This document shows, piece after piece, positions 9,454 through 18,034 of a stretch of 64,000 nt of DNA; positions within the stretch are counted from its first letter, which is position 1, and every line of letters starts with the position of its first letter. The position numbers and the translations under genes are program-made. The notes beneath the pieces are model-generated. The model searched no databases. It saw only the letters and a list, made by a program, of their open reading frames with translations, and was not told where the DNA came from. The stretch comes from Candidatus Peribacteria bacterium (GTDB taxonomy: Bacteria; Patescibacteriota; Gracilibacteria; UBA1369; 2-02-FULL-48-14): positions 19,346 through 83,345 of the forward strand of contig CALRGE010000007.1 of assembly GCA_943357175.1 (NCBI GenBank). Reading direction: 5' to 3'.

Positions 9454-10856
9454 ATTTTTGTCCAGGTTAGGTTGATTTCAGGGTATTTTTTAAGCTCTTC
9501 CACCATGATTGCAATAATTTCTTTTAGGCGGTCTTGGCTTTGGGCTTCAAAGCGAAGTGTGAGATTTGGTGAGGTGTTGCTACAGCGAACTGCCCCCCAA
9601 GATGAGGAATCGAAATTCACGCGAACACCATCGATTGTGATGCAGGGGAATTTTCCCACGAAATGTGCTCGGATTTTTTCTACTATTGCGAATTTTTTAT
9701 CATCAGGACAATGTGCTTTTATTTCCGGTGTACAGAAGGTTTTTGGAAGACCATCGAGCAGCTTTGAAAAAGGTTTGTCTGATTTTGAAAGGATTTCGAG
9801 TAATCTTGCGGCGCCAAGAAATGCGTCATCGAAGCCATAATAATTTTCAGCAAAGAAAAGATGGCCACTGATTTCGCCGGCAAGTGGCGCGCCGATTTCT
9901 CGCATTGTTGTTTCAATAAATGAGTGTCCGGTTTTTGCCATCACAGGTTCGCCGCCATGTGCTTTTATATCGTCGATCAATACTTGAGATGCCTTTGCGT
10001 CGAAAACAATTTTTGCGCCCGGCTGGCGCGTAAGTAAGTCGCGTGCGAGAAGTAGCAAGAGAAGGTCGGCGCTATAATGGTGGCCGGTTTCATCAATTAC
10101 TCCAACGCGGTCGCCGTCGCCATCAAATCCGAGGCCGAGATCGGCTTTATTTTCTAGAACTGCGGTGATTAAATCACGCATATTTTCAATTTCTTCAGGG
10201 TTTGCTTCGTGGTTTGGATAATTTCCGTCTGGTTCTGTGAAAAGAGAAATCACTTCGCAGCCTAGAGATTCAAAAAGTTGTTTTACAAATGGTCCGCTTG
10301 CGCCGTTTCCGGAATCCACGACAATTTTTAGTGGTCTTGCCAGAGTAGTTTCGCAGATTTTTTTCAAGTAGGCGGGGAAGACATTTAGTGTGTCTAGTTT
10401 TCCAGGTTCAGAGTTACCGACATCGGTAATTTCTTCTCTGTTAATCATGCGGAGGATTTCTTGCAATTCTTCTCCACAAATAGAATGAGCGGCGCGGCCA
10501 ACCAATTTTACTCCGTTATATTCTTTTGGATTGTGGCTGGCAGTGATTGAAACTCCACCGTCAAAGTCGAAGGCGCAAACTGCAAAATATAGCATTGGGG
10601 AAGTTATCATTCCCAGGTTTGTGATGTTGCAACCAGCGGAGCGTGCACCGCGAATAAATGCGTCTGAAAGTTCAGGATTACTTAGTCGGCAATCGTAAGC
10701 AAGCGCGATTTTTTTGCCAAAATGTTGAAGGAAGTACTTGCCTGAGGCACGGCCAATTTGCTCGACTGTTTCAGGTGTCAGGTCTGGAGTTGTGGAAGCG
10801 GGTTTATGCGCGATGCCTCGAATATCGTATGCCCGGAAAATTAATGGATTGATCAT
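9444..10856 (-). CDS. manB: Phosphomannomutase/phosphoglucomutase
   Basis: 470 aa; GGVSITASHNPKEYNGVKLV, GLGFDGDGDRVGVID, GEISGHLFF. Confidence 0.95.
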   Translation of the reverse strand: MINPLIFRAYDIRGIAHKPASTTPDLTPETVEQIGRASGKYFLQHFGKKIALAYDCRLSNPELSDAFIRGARSAGCNITNLGMITSPMLYFAVCAFDFDGGVSITASHNPKEYNGVKLVGRAAHSICGEELQEILRMINREEITDVGNSEPGKLDTLNVFPAYLKKICETTLARPLKIVVDSGNGASGPFVKQLFESLGCEVISLFTEPDGNYPNHEANPEEIENMRDLITAVLENKADLGLGFDGDGDRVGVIDETGHHYSADLLLLLLARDLLTRQPGAKIVFDAKASQVLIDDIKAHGGEPVMAKTGHSFIETTMREIGAPLAGEISGHLFFAENYYGFDDAFLGAARLLEILSKSDKPFSKLLDGLPKTFCTPEIKAHCPDDKKFAIVEKIRAHFVGKFPCITIDGVRVNFDSSSWGAVRCSNTSPNLTLRFEAQSQDRLKEIIAIMVEELKKYPEINLTWTKIWE

Positions 10857-10907
10857 GCTGGCAAAATACCAGATTTTCTGCTATAATAATATGATAATTT
10901 AAACCTT

Positions 10908-11810
10908 ATGAGCTTAGACAGTCAGAAATTCAATTCGGTTGAGGCTAAAGTTAAAACAGCAGATGAGCTTAAAGCTCAGCATGAAGTGGCAAAGCAGAAA
11001 ATTATTGATGAAGCAAAAAAAAGACGTGGAGATCTAACTGAAAAAATAACTTTTGGCGACGTTCTAGATAAGGTTATTGGTACTTTCAATGAAATGTTCA
11101 TCGGAAATCCGGAAATAATTGATAATTTTTTGGGAGAAATTTTTGAAATAGAAGAAGAATCTAGTAATGAAGTCACTTCAGTTAAGAAAGCAGATAAGAA
11201 AACGGAAAAAACGCCGATTCCTAGCGTGGCAATGGCGACTAAGCCTGAAAAAGTTAAAGCCAGCCCTAGTGCTATAAAAGCTTTAGAAAAAGCTCTAGTA
11301 ACATATCCTGAATGGAAAAGTTATGCGCAAGAAGCAGAGGCGAAATTCAATATCCCTCAAAAAGGTATTTTTGCGATTATGTATTTAGAATCGGGCTTTA
11401 AGCCATATGCAAAAAATAAAGATAGTGGCGCGGCCGGTTTAGGTCAATTTATACCATCAACATGGAAGGCTTTTATCAAAGCGAATCCTGAATTTGCGGG
11501 GAAGGATCAATTTGATCCACGAGCGTCATTTTTTGCTACGGCCTGGTATTGCAGACAAAATGTTGATCATTTGGGAATAGATATCAAGGCAGATGATGCT
11601 ATCGCAAGAATTTATGAAGCGCATCACAACGGCGAGGGTGGATATAGACAGATGGAAGCGTTTAGAAATGGAAAAATTGCGAGCATTAAAGTCCCAAAAA
11701 GTTATGCTGAACATGGTTACGATACTTCTCAAAAATATACAGACCACATTGTGAAACTTTCGATGGGTGTTCAGGCGACTTCGGATAGTTTTGAAAGCGC
11801 TCTAGCTTAA
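10908..11810 (+). CDS. Lytic transglycosylase (SLT-domain) protein, no obvious signal peptide
   Basis: IMYLESGFKPYAKNKDSGAAGLGQFIPSTWKAF...ARIYEAHHNGEGG matches SLT motifs. Confidence 0.85.
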   Translation: MSLDSQKFNSVEAKVKTADELKAQHEVAKQKIIDEAKKRRGDLTEKITFGDVLDKVIGTFNEMFIGNPEIIDNFLGEIFEIEEESSNEVTSVKKADKKTEKTPIPSVAMATKPEKVKASPSAIKALEKALVTYPEWKSYAQEAEAKFNIPQKGIFAIMYLESGFKPYAKNKDSGAAGLGQFIPSTWKAFIKANPEFAGKDQFDPRASFFATAWYCRQNVDHLGIDIKADDAIARIYEAHHNGEGGYRQMEAFRNGKIASIKVPKSYAEHGYDTSQKYTDHIVKLSMGVQATSDSFESALA

Positions 11811-12613
11811 TTCATTGTGCTTGCCTCGGCTTCTCTTGCCTGCATGATTGATTTCGAGATTTTACCTATTGGTAAAACAGGAGCGAAGCTGCGTTTGTGT
11901 TCGCTGTCTTGAACGAGTCGAACGAGTTTGTGAACGGTGAGAGAGTCTTGGCCTTTTTCAATCATTGTTTCAGGGTCGATTCCGGCATCTAGTTGTCTTA
12001 AAATATCGTCGATTTTTTGCCAGCTTGCAAGTAGATCATTTTCATCTGACTGGTAAGGTTTTAAGCATCGAGACGGGGTTTTTTCGATTAGCTCATCCGG
12101 TAATCCGAGGTGCCTTGCGAGTTCAATAACATCTGTTTTATATAGATCGCCCAGAACCATAATATCTCCACCAAGTTCTGCATTTTTTACTCCGTAACCA
12201 ATTGTTAAATCGCTCTTATTTGAACTGCCGATAACGAGTGCTTTTTGCGCGTTCGCAAAATTATAAATCAAAGTATTTCTGATTCTTGCCTTTACATTTG
12301 CGTTTGCAGATTCACTTTTTTCCCATGTCACGAAATTAAAATCTACCAGGAAATTATTGATTGGCTGATAGTGCATTTTTGCTTCGAAATGTGTAGCAAT
12401 TACTTTTGCGTGGTCGATGTCTTCTTGAGGAGTAAGGCCAACTTCAGGCAGAATTATCGCTGTTACATTTTGTGGACCGAAAGCACGCACTGCAATGCAA
12501 AATGCCACAGCGGAATCAAGCCCTCCTGAAAGACCAATTGCGGCTCTTTGGAATTGATATTTTTTTGCGTATTCGTGAAGTGATGAAATTAGCGTGGAGA
12601 GGATTGTTTGCAT
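11807..12613 (-). CDS. nadE: NH3-dependent NAD+ synthetase
   Basis: 268 aa; AIGLSGGLDSAVAF P-loop; ALVIGSSNKSDLTIGYGVKNAELGGDIMVLGDLYKTDVIELAR. Confidence 0.95.
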   Translation of the reverse strand: MQTILSTLISSLHEYAKKYQFQRAAIGLSGGLDSAVAFCIAVRAFGPQNVTAIILPEVGLTPQEDIDHAKVIATHFEAKMHYQPINNFLVDFNFVTWEKSESANANVKARIRNTLIYNFANAQKALVIGSSNKSDLTIGYGVKNAELGGDIMVLGDLYKTDVIELARHLGLPDELIEKTPSRCLKPYQSDENDLLASWQKIDDILRQLDAGIDPETMIEKGQDSLTVHKLVRLVQDSEHKRSFAPVLPIGKISKSIMQAREAEASTMN

Positions 12614-12629
12614 GGATGTGGGGGGTGAT

Positions 12630-13073
12630 TCAGTATCTTACTTGGCGCTGCATTTGACGTTTCTCATCTTTTTTCTTGAGGCTTTCGCGCTTGTCGTATT
12701 TTTTCATACCCTTTCCGACAGCGAACTCAATTTTGATAAGACCGTTTTTTGCGATGCAGCTGAGCGCGACCAAAGTAACACCATTTTGCTTTAGTGCTCC
12801 AGCTATTTTTTGAATTTCGGCTTTACTCACGAGTAATTTTCTTGGCCTTTCTGGCTCGTACACGTCAAGTGTAGATTTTATATAAGGTGCGATGTGCAGG
12901 TGTTCTATCCAAACTTCTCCGTTTTTAATTGTGACAAAGCAACCTTGCATTTGTCCACCACCATTTTTAAGTGATTTTACTTCGTGCCCCAGTAGAACAA
13001 TTCCCGCCTCAAATTTTTGCAGAATTTCGTAATCAAAAGTGGCCTTTCTGTTTTTTACTAATACTTTTTCCAT
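12630..13073 (-). CDS. smpB: SsrA-binding protein
   Basis: MEKVLVKNRKATFDYEILQKFEAGIVLLGHEVKSLKNGGGQMQGCFV; start moved from 13115. Confidence 0.96.
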   Translation of the reverse strand: MEKVLVKNRKATFDYEILQKFEAGIVLLGHEVKSLKNGGGQMQGCFVTIKNGEVWIEHLHIAPYIKSTLDVYEPERPRKLLVSKAEIQKIAGALKQNGVTLVALSCIAKNGLIKIEFAVGKGMKKYDKRESLKKKDEKRQMQRQVRY

Positions 13074-13197
13074 AGCGATAAGATACGGAAAAGGATAGTA
13101 GCCGTCAAATCGCAATCTTGTGCAACCATATTCGGTTTACAGGTTTCACTTCAAGTAATAAACTCGTCGCAGAATTTTATTCACTAATCCAAAATAT

Positions 13198-13410
13198 ATG
13201 AAAAAATTCATGCAAATCCTCCTAGCAAGTTTCGCAGTTATGTCTTTAGTTTTTGCTGGTTGCAATGCTAAGAAAGCTGATGAAGCTATGGAAGCTAAGG
13301 ATGAGACTACAGTTACAGTTACAGAAGAAACAAGCCCAACAGTTGAGGTTGTTACAGAAGGTGATGTTACAGTTGAAGTTACTCCAACAGACACAACTAC
13401 AGCTCAATAA
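13198..13410 (+). CDS. Small Thr/Val/Glu-rich lipoprotein
   Basis: Lipobox LVFAGC; 70 aa; followed by terminator. Confidence 0.75.
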   Translation: MKKFMQILLASFAVMSLVFAGCNAKKADEAMEAKDETTVTVTEETSPTVEVVTEGDVTVEVTPTDTTTAQ

Positions 13411-13420
13411 TTTAGATTTT

Positions 13421-13450
13421 AAAAAGGCCCTCTTAGCGAGGGTCTTTTTT
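13421..13450 (+). terminator. Rho-independent terminator
   Basis: GGCCCTCttagcGAGGGTCTTTTTT. Confidence 0.75.
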
Positions 13451-13505
13451 GTTGGCTTTGTGTAAAAATGAATAGGTGGTATAATTTCTGCCTTTAACAA
13501 GAAAT

Positions 13506-14462
13506 ATGGTAAACAGAGTGCTTGATATTTATGGGGCTGATGGAGTGCTGACAAATGTGGATATAATGGGTGCGTTGGAAAAGGGAAATCCAAGAGAGTT
13601 AAGCCATTACTTTATAAAGGCGGCTCAATTTGTGGCAAAAGAAACAGGTTTGAGTCAGCAAGAGGTTTATGATGGAATTAAGTTGAAAATTAGAGATGAA
13701 ATTTTTCCAAATAGAGATAAGCCTGAAAATTGGCATGAGTTCGGACAGGGTGTGAAAATTGCGCCTGCTGTTGATCATATGCTCATAACACCTTTTGCGA
13801 CTGAGCTTTTTTTGAAAGAATTCTTGGCTGAATTGAGCGGAGATAGTCCTGTTGCAGGGAAAATCAAGGATTTTTTAGGGAAAAAATCTTGGGATTATGC
13901 TCAGTATAAATCTGCATCTGAAGGGTTCGAGCAAGATGCCGTTATGGAACCTGATGCGATTGATGCTTTGGATTATAAGTTGGGTCAAGATCATACTGTT
14001 GTTATCGCGACAAATTCTCGAACGGCGAAAATTCATAATTTACTTAGAAAAGGTGGATTTGCAGAAGATAGAATTATTGAAAATGAGGTTCAGGCCGGGA
14101 AAATAGGTATTTTTAATGATGTTGGCAAATATAAAATTGATAGTCGTGCGCCACGTAATGTGGAAAGTACTATGGATTTGAGGAAATTTGGTGTAAATGT
14201 GCAACTTGATCTTAGAAGAAATCATTATAAGACAAAGATTTTGGAAATGTATGAGCGCTCTGGGGCTGAAATGCTTGAAGTAATAGATAGCATTCCTGAA
14301 CTGATGGCTTCATTGCCTTATCTTTTTGGCAAAGATCAGATTAATGAGGATGTTTTTTTGTCTTTAAAAATGACACCAAATACTACTAATTCCGGCCTTG
14401 CGATTGCAAAACATATAAAGGCGAGAGCAGGGACAGTTTTGAGTAATTTGATTGTTTTATAA
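13506..14462 (+). CDS. Unknown; possibly degenerate HAD-like protein
   Basis: YGADGVLTN resembles a degraded DxDGVLT motif I; VVIATNSRTAKIHNLLRKGGF resembles motif II. Confidence 0.4.
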   Translation: MVNRVLDIYGADGVLTNVDIMGALEKGNPRELSHYFIKAAQFVAKETGLSQQEVYDGIKLKIRDEIFPNRDKPENWHEFGQGVKIAPAVDHMLITPFATELFLKEFLAELSGDSPVAGKIKDFLGKKSWDYAQYKSASEGFEQDAVMEPDAIDALDYKLGQDHTVVIATNSRTAKIHNLLRKGGFAEDRIIENEVQAGKIGIFNDVGKYKIDSRAPRNVESTMDLRKFGVNVQLDLRRNHYKTKILEMYERSGAEMLEVIDSIPELMASLPYLFGKDQINEDVFLSLKMTPNTTNSGLAIAKHIKARAGTVLSNLIVL

Positions 14463-14945
14463 TTATTCTAGGATTGGGAACTTTTTTACGATAGTGCTTT
14501 GTGACCAAATTTTTCCAAAGCCAAAAATTTTTCCTGCCTCAAGATTTTTTAAAACAAAAAGTGCTAAAATATAGATGATATGATCGTCGATTATCGGGTT
14601 GTTTGATGGTGGAAGTAGTGAAAGCCACATCATTAATAGCAATAGAGAGCCCGTATATGTTGCAATTTTCATGCCGACTCCCAAAATTAAAGCGAGTCCG
14701 ATTAGAAGTAAGCCTGTCATGAAAAGCCAATCAACGGCAACCACTCCAGACATATTATGAAAAATTTCAGCGAATGGTCCGTGTACGGCTTTTTCGAGAA
14801 ATCCTGAGGTTGGAGAGCCTCCATTTAGCCAAGATGCCTCTGGTTTTGTTGCAAAGCCTAAGCCAAAAACTTTATCTAAAAATGCCCAGAGAAAAATGAA
14901 ACCTAAAGAAATTCTTAGAGCGGCGATGTAGTAGGTATTTTTCAT
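14463..14945 (-). CDS. DoxX/DoxD-like membrane protein
   Basis: MKNTYYIAALRISLGFIFLWAFLDKVFGLGFATKPEASWLNGGSPTSGFLEK; four TM. Confidence 0.75.
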   Translation of the reverse strand: MKNTYYIAALRISLGFIFLWAFLDKVFGLGFATKPEASWLNGGSPTSGFLEKAVHGPFAEIFHNMSGVVAVDWLFMTGLLLIGLALILGVGMKIATYTGSLLLLMMWLSLLPPSNNPIIDDHIIYILALFVLKNLEAGKIFGFGKIWSQSTIVKKFPILE

Positions 14946-15036
14946 ATTGTGTGGTTAAAACTGGAACCATATTACTCTGCTGTTGCAGTTAAGTTAAATA
15001 ATTGTACTATTGTTTAGTATTCTTAATAAATTATTT

Positions 15037-15447
15037 ATGGAACTTGCTGTACCTTATTACGCAGTTTTAATTGCCGCTGTAATTTCTTTTATTGTTGGAG
15101 GAATGTGGTATTCGCCGCTGCTTTTTGGAAATGTTTGGATGAAGTTAATGAAAATTGATGCGAAGGAAATGGGAAAAAATAAAGGAAAGGCGAATCAATC
15201 TATGGCTATAATGTTTTTATTGGTGACTTTGACAGCTTTTATTTTTGGACATTTTGTTTCTTTTTTGGCTGAAAAAAATCTTTCAAATTACTTACAAATG
15301 GCAGGGTGGATTTGGCTTGGTTTCGTTATGCCTGTTACTGCCGGCGGATTTTTGTGGGAAAGTAGACCAGTAAAACTTTTTTTGATAAATACTTCTCACC
15401 AATTGGTTTCACTTTTAATTATCGCGGCAGTTTTATCAGCATTTTAA
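15037..15447 (+). CDS. DUF1761-like membrane protein
   Basis: MELAVPYYAVLIAAVISFIVGGMWYSPLLFGNVWMKLM. Confidence 0.7.
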   Translation: MELAVPYYAVLIAAVISFIVGGMWYSPLLFGNVWMKLMKIDAKEMGKNKGKANQSMAIMFLLVTLTAFIFGHFVSFLAEKNLSNYLQMAGWIWLGFVMPVTAGGFLWESRPVKLFLINTSHQLVSLLIIAAVLSAF

Positions 15448-15457
15448 TCAACAAATT

Positions 15458-15637
15458 ATGTTAACTGAAAATGCTCCTTGGGAAGGAGATGAACCGATTC
15501 GATTAGAATTAGTACAGAATTTATCTCGTAGTGATGGGGAAAATGCCCAGGAAAATTTTCCTCCGCATGAAGAAGAGCTTGAGCTTGATTTAAACAGAGA
15601 TAGATCTTTTACGCTTGAAGAGATATTGGATTATTAG
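15458..15637 (+). CDS. Small acidic hypothetical protein (59 aa, below ORF-track cutoff)
   Basis: Manual translation MLTENAPWEGDEPIRLELVQNLSRSDGENAQENFPPHEEELELDLNRDRSFTLEEILDY*. Confidence 0.5.
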   Translation: MLTENAPWEGDEPIRLELVQNLSRSDGENAQENFPPHEEELELDLNRDRSFTLEEILDY

Positions 15638-15643
15638 ATCTTC

Positions 15644-15898
15644 ATGACTCTTAAAAAACTTCAGAAAGAGATTCAAGAAATTAAAACGCGCAATAAGCGA
15701 GTTGATTTGGATAAAGCTTGGGAAACGAGTTGGACGAGGAGGATTTTGATTTTGCTTTTAACTTATGTCGTGGTTGTTTTGTTCTTCAAATTTGCCGGCC
15801 TGGCGAACCCTTTTGTGAATGCAATTGTGCCTTCGTTAGGGTTTTTCTTGTCGACTTTAACAATTTCTGTGGCGAAGAAAATGTGGATGAAAAATTAA
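15644..15898 (+). CDS. Small two-TM membrane protein with basic N-terminal coil
   Basis: 84 aa; two hydrophobic segments. Confidence 0.6.
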   Translation: MTLKKLQKEIQEIKTRNKRVDLDKAWETSWTRRILILLLTYVVVVLFFKFAGLANPFVNAIVPSLGFFLSTLTISVAKKMWMKN

Positions 15899-16254
15899 CA
15901 GGCGAAGTACCCGGAGGGTGTTTGCCCTGGCAGACTTATCGTTTCCATGTGTGCGAATTTAGGCGAGCTTTTTATGTAGTCAGTTATTTCTTCACTAACC
16001 GGCACGCTTATTTTCAGATGCTTGATATTTTGCCAAAAATCGAGGGCTTTGAATTGTTGGATGTGGTTCGTCCACATAAGATTAATGCGATAATCTGTGA
16101 TGTGAATTGTATCCACATTATCAGGGAAAATTGGAGAGAGATTAAATCCGTCGAAATGCTCTTCACTGTGGATTCCGTTCACACCATATTCCCAAATTTC
16201 TTCTGTTCTTATGTCGTAGAGTAATTCTTCCGGGATTATTCTAGATCTGTCCAT
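15895..16254 (-). CDS. Hypothetical protein
   Basis: 119 aa ORF, overlaps the next minus-strand lipoprotein gene (operon-like). Confidence 0.5.
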   Translation of the reverse strand: MDRSRIIPEELLYDIRTEEIWEYGVNGIHSEEHFDGFNLSPIFPDNVDTIHITDYRINLMWTNHIQQFKALDFWQNIKHLKISVPVSEEITDYIKSSPKFAHMETISLPGQTPSGYFAC

Positions 16255-16781
16255 TTGAAAGTATAAATTATTTCGCCAGTATTATAGTGGATAAAATTTA
16301 TATCAGAAGTATTTCTTGATAATTCCATATAATAATTTTCTTCGAGCTTTTCTCCAATTAATTCCGGCCGGTTTTTTTCAATTGAGGCGGCTGAATTTTT
16401 TGCAAGTTGGTCAGAGTCGACATGCGACATAATTTCCTCTTTTACAGATATAAATTCTCCATTTTGCATCTCAAAAAAATCGAAGCTACTGAAAATTGCC
16501 ATTGGAGTAACTGTTGCGGAAACTATCGCATAGATATCTTTGTCTGATACATCTCTAAAAATTTTAAATTCGCAATAATCGTAAGATGGTTTTGCTCCCG
16601 GCAGGCTTAAATCTGTGCCGGTTTTTTTGTATGAATTAAATTCGTCATAAATTAGAATTGGCTCACGCATTGAGGGCGGGCAGGATTCTTCCGGAAGTCT
16701 ATTAAAAGCGTCAGCTAGGCTGTTATTTGCACATCCGTTGAGGAAAAGTATTAAGGTGAGAAAAGTTGAGAATAATTTCAT
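16236..16781 (-). CDS. Hypothetical lipoprotein
   Basis: MKLFSTFLTLILFLNGC lipobox; start moved from 16829. Confidence 0.65.
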   Translation of the reverse strand: MKLFSTFLTLILFLNGCANNSLADAFNRLPEESCPPSMREPILIYDEFNSYKKTGTDLSLPGAKPSYDYCEFKIFRDVSDKDIYAIVSATVTPMAIFSSFDFFEMQNGEFISVKEEIMSHVDSDQLAKNSAASIEKNRPELIGEKLEENYYMELSRNTSDINFIHYNTGEIIYTFKWTDLE

Positions 16782-16844
16782 GTGTTTTTGTAAAATATAA
16801 TTCGGTTGATGTGGAAGGAAAAGCTGCACTTTGTGCAGTACTGG

Positions 16845-16931
16845 CGGAGAGGGGGAGATTCGAACTCCCGGAACCCTTTCGAGCTCACACGCTTTCCAAG
16901 CGTGCGCACTAGGCCACTATGCGACCTCTCC
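16845..16931 (-). tRNA. tRNA-Ser (GGA)
   Basis: GGAGAGG...CCTCTCC acceptor stem; anticodon arm ACGCTTGGAAAGCGT; long variable arm; GGTTCGAATC-type T loop (GTTCGAATC). Confidence 0.95.
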
Positions 16932-16994
16932 GTGAGGCCACATTTTAGCATTAGTTACGGAGTAGACAAGGAAGAGATTTAAAACAAAATTTTC

Positions 16995-17032
16995 CAAAAA
17001 AAAAGCCCCATGGAGATAGGAGCTTCTTTTGT
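16995..17032 (-). terminator. Terminator downstream of rpmB
   Basis: Minus strand AAGCTCC...GGGGCTTTTTTTTT. Confidence 0.6.
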
Positions 17033-17062
17033 TGCTTATTCCGAAAGCGACATTAGTTTATT

Positions 17063-17314
17063 TTACTTCGAAATTTTTTTCAAGCTCTTTTTCGCGAAGG
17101 CGTGAATCTGTGCAGCGAACTTTTTTGGATTCTTTGCAAGTGTTCTTAGCGCTCTCGCTGTGATACGAAGATGTACTTTGTGTCCGGTTTGCGGGTCTAC
17201 TACAGATTTCTTTACCAAGTTCAGGTTAAACCTTCTCTTAGTTTTTAAATTTGAGTGAGACACGTTGTGTCCGGATTTTGGCTTTGCGCCTGTAAGTTGA
17301 CAAACTCTAGACAT
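17063..17314 (-). CDS. rpmB: 50S ribosomal protein L28
   Basis: MSRVCQLTGAKPKSGHNVSHSNLKTKRRFNLNL. Confidence 0.96.
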   Translation of the reverse strand: MSRVCQLTGAKPKSGHNVSHSNLKTKRRFNLNLVKKSVVDPQTGHKVHLRITARALRTLAKNPKKFAAQIHAFAKKSLKKISK

Positions 17315-17394
17315 AAAAATAGGGTCAAGACTGAGGCATCTTAGGGTAGGAAATAAGATTTGGCAAGCTGAATTTTTGAGTCTAGACTGTGTGC

Positions 17395-18009
17395 ATGTTT
17401 TTAGATATCAATTATTTGGCGGCGCTGATTGTGGTTTTGACCCTCCACGAGTTTTCTCATGCATGGGTTGCTAACAGGTTGGGAGATGTGACTCCGGAGC
17501 GAAATGGAAGGCTTAGTTTGAACCCACTTAGGCATATTGATTTACTCGGGACTTTGATGCTTTTTATTGCAGGAATTGGCTGGGGAAAGCCTGTTCCGAT
17601 AAACCCTAGAAATTTTAAAAATCCTGGAAGAGATGAGGCAATTACTGCTGTGGCGGGCCCGATAATGAACTTAATGATTGCTTTGATAGTGGCGATTTTT
17701 GTTAATTATATGCCTCCGAATTTCTTGACTGATTTTTTTGATGCCACTCTTGATTTGAGCCTGGTACTCTTGCTTTTTAATTTGCTACCGTTTGCTCCGC
17801 TGGATGGATCTAAATTTTTGATTTTATTCGTTCCGGCAAGGTCGAGGGCGCGCTACCAAGCTTTTATGGATAAGAGCATGCCATATTTTTTAATATTTAT
17901 GGTTATTGATCTGTATTTTTTGAAAAATGTTTTTGGATTTTCTCTTGTATGGACAGTTGTTTCCACGGTTTTTTTCTGGTTGAAGACGGCTATCCTTGTG
18001 GTAGTATAA
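17395..18009 (+). CDS. Site-2 protease (M50) family membrane peptidase
   Basis: HEFSHAW zinc motif; NLLPFAPLDGSK. Confidence 0.9.
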   Translation: MFLDINYLAALIVVLTLHEFSHAWVANRLGDVTPERNGRLSLNPLRHIDLLGTLMLFIAGIGWGKPVPINPRNFKNPGRDEAITAVAGPIMNLMIALIVAIFVNYMPPNFLTDFFDATLDLSLVLLLFNLLPFAPLDGSKFLILFVPARSRARYQAFMDKSMPYFLIFMVIDLYFLKNVFGFSLVWTVVSTVFFWLKTAILVVV

Positions 18010-18034
18010 ATCTGCGCTCACCAATAAAAATTAT

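Noticed and set aside
15718-16224. 168-aa plus-strand ORF
   Set aside because: Out-of-frame with the 84-aa TM gene and antisense to the 119-aa minus gene; composition looks non-coding.
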